Part shown: piece by piece, positions 22,095-23,672 of the stretch | Position numbering within the stretch: the stretch's first letter is position 1 | Layout: the number at the start of each line of letters is the position of its first letter | From: an archaeon | Lineage (GTDB): Archaea; Hydrothermarchaeota; Hydrothermarchaeia; JALTZZ01; JALUTC01 | Reading direction: 5' to 3' | Assembly (NCBI GenBank): GCA_027051265.1 | Contig: JALTZH010000033.1 | Coordinates: 1-23,672 of the forward strand | DNA length: 23,672 bases | The notes under the pieces: model-generated | What the model was told of the DNA's origin: nothing | The model's input: the letters and a program-made list of their open reading frames with translations, nothing else | Databases searched by the model: none | Translations under genes and position numbers: made by a program

Positions 22095-22144
22095 ATATAA
22101 AAATTTTATATATTTAGAATAACAACATTTTTTATTTATTTTTA
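22095..22144 (+). terminator. Palindrome and T tracts after the permease operon
   Basis: A near-perfect AT palindrome (ATATAAAA, one base, TTTTATAT at 22095-22111) is followed by T tracts at 22128-22144. This is a good candidate for termination of the permease transcript. Confidence 0.45.
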
Positions 22145-22159
22145 TAAAATCAAAATTTT

Positions 22160-22270
22160 TCATAGCAAACAAATCATCATTTCAATACTAATTGGAACAA
22201 CTCCACGCAAATTTATTAATTCTATTTTTAGAGGAACTCGTTTTCCAATAAAAAAGGTAAAACTGTTCAC
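22160..22270 (-). CDS. Possible 36-residue reading frame after amrS
   Basis: A GTG overlapping the amrS stop codon opens a short frame on the same strand, reading VNSFTFFIGKRVPLKIELIN and then LRGVVPISIEMMICLL. The amino acid pattern looks protein-like, with alternating hydrophobic residues, but there is no ribosome site and I recognise no family. It may be the end of a decayed gene or chance. Confidence 0.2.
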   Translation of the reverse strand: MNSFTFFIGKRVPLKIELINLRGVVPISIEMMICLL

Positions 22271-23268
22271 TTCCAAACCCCTTCTATAATTTCCTTACAG
22301 TTTGGACATCTACCATCTTTTAACTCGTATCGTAATATTGAAAATCCATATCTCTCAATGAGAAGATGTTTACATTTAGGACAATATGTATTTTCACCTT
22401 CTAGAACATTTCCCATATAAACAAATTTCAAACCAACTTCATATCCAATCTTTTGCGCAACTCTTAAGGTTTCGATTGGGGTTGGTTCATGATTTATCAT
22501 CTTATAATCCGGATGAAATCTTGTAACATGCCACGGAATATAATCACCTAGACTTTTTATAAATTCTGCTATACTTCTCAGTTCTTCCTCATTATCATTT
22601 AATCCTGGTATTATTAAGGTTGTAATTTCAATCCATATTCCTAATCGTTTATAATTTTTTATACTATCTAAAACCTCATCGAGATCAGCGCCACATATCT
22701 TTTTGTAAAATTTTTCGTTGAAACTTTTTAAATCTATATTTGCAGCATCTAAATACTTTGAAATTTCTTTTAGAGGATCATCTTCGATATATCCATTTGT
22801 GACATATATATTCTTTAAGCCATAATTTTTTGCAAGTTTTGATGTTTCGTAGGTTAATTCATAGAATATCGTTGGTTCGGTATAGGTATAAGATATGCTT
22901 GCGCACCTATTTTTTACTGCATCTTCAACTATAAGCTCTGGAGTTACGTTTTCTCCTATGATTTTATCTTCTTTTGATGCTTGTGATATACTCCAATTTT
23001 GACAAAAATCACATTTAAAATTACATCCAACAGTTGCTATCGAATATGTTTCAGTACCAGGTAAAAAATGAAAGAGTGGCTTTTTTTCAATCGGATCAAT
23101 ATGTCGAGCAATAATTTTATCATAGACTAAAGTATATAATTTTCCATTTATATTTTTACGGACACCACAGATTCCTTTTTTATCAGGGGCTATTTTACAG
23201 TTATGTCTACACAACTTACATATAACAATCCTATCTTTATATTTTTCGTAGAACATTGCTTCTTTCAT
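22267..23268 (-). CDS. amrS: AmmeMemoRadiSam system radical SAM enzyme
   Basis: This is a radical SAM enzyme of 333 residues, AmrS-type (PflA-like). The [4Fe-4S] cluster motif is C82-x3-C86-x2-C89 in VGCNFKCDFCQNW. Before it lies a cysteine-rich N-terminal segment (Cys17, Cys20, Cys24, Cys34: ICKLCRHNC and GICGVR). The core has SYTYTEPTIFYEL and IYVTNGYIEDDPL. A C-terminal zinc ribbon has YCPKCKHLL and RCPNCKEII. The family is linked by gene context to Memo (AmmeMemoRadiSam system protein B) and AMMECR1 domain proteins. Neither lies in the window, and the reaction is not known to me. A second in-frame ATG (Met5, 23256) is possible. The upstream motif is shared with the thioredoxin-fold gene. 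Confidence 0.9.
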   Translation of the reverse strand: MKEAMFYEKYKDRIVICKLCRHNCKIAPDKKGICGVRKNINGKLYTLVYDKIIARHIDPIEKKPLFHFLPGTETYSIATVGCNFKCDFCQNWSISQASKEDKIIGENVTPELIVEDAVKNRCASISYTYTEPTIFYELTYETSKLAKNYGLKNIYVTNGYIEDDPLKEISKYLDAANIDLKSFNEKFYKKICGADLDEVLDSIKNYKRLGIWIEITTLIIPGLNDNEEELRSIAEFIKSLGDYIPWHVTRFHPDYKMINHEPTPIETLRVAQKIGYEVGLKFVYMGNVLEGENTYCPKCKHLLIERYGFSILRYELKDGRCPNCKEIIEGVWK

Positions 23269-23278
23269 ATATAAATAA

Positions 23279-23304
23279 TTTTATCTTTCCGTTACTTGCA
23301 AGAT
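23279..23304 (-). promoter_or_regulatory. Two-part upstream motif shared with the thioredoxin-fold gene (copy B)
   Basis: On the minus strand ATCTTGCAAG, eight variable bases and AGATAAAA end about 11 bp before the amrS start codon. The parts and the gap length are identical to those at 16582-16607. AGATAAAA could overlap the TATA region of amrS. Confidence 0.4.
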
Positions 23305-23332
23305 CCTTTCCATAAGGAGGGAACATGTCAGA
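23305..23332 (+). mobile_element. Short tnpB right-end relic (relic 4)
   Basis: CCTTTCCATAAGGAGGGAAC followed by ATGTCAGAAG shows a hairpin (TCC ATAA GGA, the same 10-mer as in relics 1 and 2) and a GTCAGAA end as in relic 1 and in the element at the window end. No coding remains are visible. With only about 28 bases, this is the weakest of the four. Confidence 0.35.
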
Positions 23333-23357
23333 AGAAATGTGTGAGAGAATTGAAATG

Positions 23358-23367
23358 TTTTAATATA
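23358..23367 (+). promoter_or_regulatory. TATA-like box before the candidate structured RNA
   Basis: TTTTAATATA lies with its centre about 26-32 bp upstream of the first paired base of the RNA candidate at 23395, the usual archaeal TATA to start distance. GAAAT just upstream can act as a BRE. Confidence 0.35.
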
Positions 23368-23394
23368 TTCGTAAGATACTATAGATAAGAAATA

Positions 23395-23469
23395 TAGCTC
23401 TGAGTGAGTAGATAACGGTTTAGATACCGTTGTTGCTGAAGAAAATTACACCTTAGGAGCTTAGAGTTA
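23395..23469 (+). ncRNA. Candidate structured small RNA, three-stem fold of about 75 nt
   Basis: The stretch folds into a closed three-way form. An outer stem of 10 pairs joins 23395-23404 with 23460-23469, with two G-U pairs. A 9-pair hairpin joins 23411-23419 with 23426-23434 around a 6-nt loop, with AACGGT/ACCGTT as perfect core. A third, weaker hairpin joins 23436-23441 with 23452-23457 with one mismatch. The size resembles a tRNA, but there is no T-loop consensus, no D-loop GG and no CCA, so it is not a normal tRNA. I see no C/D boxes, and an ACA lies inside rather than after the stem, so it is not an ordinary H/ACA guide. A TATA-like box precedes it and a T-rich stretch follows. The strand is inferred from these. 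No ORF is present. Confidence 0.4.
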
Positions 23470-23524
23470 AAAAAGATTTCTTTAAATCCATTATTAGGAT
23501 TAATAAATTCTGATGTTAACATTT

Positions 23525-23613
23525 CTGACTTCCTCCTCGTGCTAAGGTGCTAGGATTCGTTGCGGGGAGGTTTGTGTTTCTGCAGAAGAAATCCGCAGAA
23601 GCATGGGATAGAG
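23525..23613 (-). ncRNA. 3' non-coding (omega-RNA-like) region and right end of a tnpB element
   Basis: Directly after the TnpB stop codon the minus strand has a hairpin TTCTGC/GCAGAA with an 11-nt loop (plus-strand 23595-23600 and 23578-23583). An AGAAACACAAAC stretch follows, then a CCTCC...GGAGG pairing and the end AGGAAGTCAGAA (plus-strand 23523-23534). The first hairpin has the same position and loop length as in relic 2, with compensatory base changes. TnpB nucleases use an omega-RNA made from exactly this 3' region, and the guide is the flank just past the right end, here at and below about plus-strand 23524. Assignment as omega-RNA is by position and structure. Confidence 0.5.
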
Positions 23614-23672
23614 TCAGCAGCTGGTTAAACCATTCTCTCTCAGCTCTTTTAGGCCTACATTGTTACAGATTT
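23614..23672 (-). CDS. tnpB: TnpB RNA-guided nuclease, C-terminal end (gene continues beyond the window)
   Basis: The last 18 codons of a frame that enters from the window edge read NNVGLKELRENGLTSC before a TGA. The same LRE-x-GLT pattern, with homologous DNA on both sides of it, occurs in relic 2, and a broken form in relic 1. TnpB proteins of IS200/IS605- and IS607-type elements end with such a short helix after their zinc and RuvC-III parts. Those parts would lie outside the window, so whether the gene is intact cannot be judged. The right end follows within 90 bp. Assignment rests on the repeated 3' structure, not on a catalytic motif. Confidence 0.5.
   Translation of the reverse strand, partial: ICNNVGLKELRENGLTSC

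Noticed and set aside
23395-23469. tRNA gene reading of the three-stem fold
   Set aside because: The size fits, but the T-loop, D-loop and discriminator/CCA features are missing and the outer stem has 10 rather than 7 pairs.
1-23672. CRISPR array
   Set aside because: No regularly spaced direct repeats of 24-37 bases were seen anywhere in the window.

Overview
The window is AT-rich DNA from an archaeon, most likely an anaerobic and probably thermophilic euryarchaeote-type organism. The evidence is a set of archaeal information-processing genes (SecE, Spt4, Spt5, Rpo7/RpoE1, aIF2-gamma, S6e, an NMD3-like protein, archaeal AspRS), a group II chaperonin, TATA-like promoters with some leaderless starts, and AGA/ATA-rich codon use. 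Anaerobic traits are the C-terminal end of a Ni-Fe-S CO dehydrogenase, an AmrS-type radical SAM enzyme, a proton-pumping pyrophosphatase and a bacteriohemerythrin with all seven iron ligands. I cannot name the genus.

Layout. 1-1138: CODH 3' end and an HTH_10 (Bat-type) regulator. 1130-3642 (minus): DUF84 inosine/xanthosine triphosphatase, MurG-like glycosyltransferase and HAD phosphatase in one tight operon. 3955-4371: bacteriohemerythrin. 4372-4711: gene-free, with a decayed right end of a tnpB-bearing transposon. 4712-6874: secE-spt5-aspS. 6875-7199: remains of an IS607-type serine recombinase. 7200-12013 (minus): six packed genes, S6e, aIF2-gamma, PIN protein, H+-PPase, RpoE1, Spt4. 12035-12966: BofA-like membrane protein and NMD3-like protein. 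12967-13421: gene-free, with a second tnpB right-end relic and a terminator-like hairpin. 13422-16551 (minus): ilvE, hemA, a small membrane protein and a membrane-anchored thioredoxin-fold protein with a CXXCH tail. 16802-18454: thermosome, facing speD. 18948-22092: two tandem ion-transporter-superfamily permeases. 22267-23268 (minus): amrS. 23269-23672: another tnpB right end, a candidate structured RNA of about 75 nt, and at the window edge the C-terminus of a tnpB gene with its 3' non-coding RNA region.

No single large new system is visible. Four things deserve attention. (1) Several related tnpB 3' ends lie in the intergenic spaces; two of them share a hairpin with compensatory base changes and identical loop length, as expected of an omega-RNA (guide RNA scaffold). 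(2) A compact three-stem RNA candidate at 23395-23469 has a TATA-like box at the right distance. (3) An identical two-part motif with the same 8-nt spacing lies upstream of amrS and of the thioredoxin-fold gene. (4) A membrane H+-PPase sits in the S6e-aIF2-gamma-PIN-RpoE1 operon where, as I recall, other euryarchaea keep a soluble pyrophosphatase. The window also suggests frequent TTG starts after a GGTGA-type Shine-Dalgarno site, a non-discriminating AspRS and an Spt5 with a charged helical insertion.
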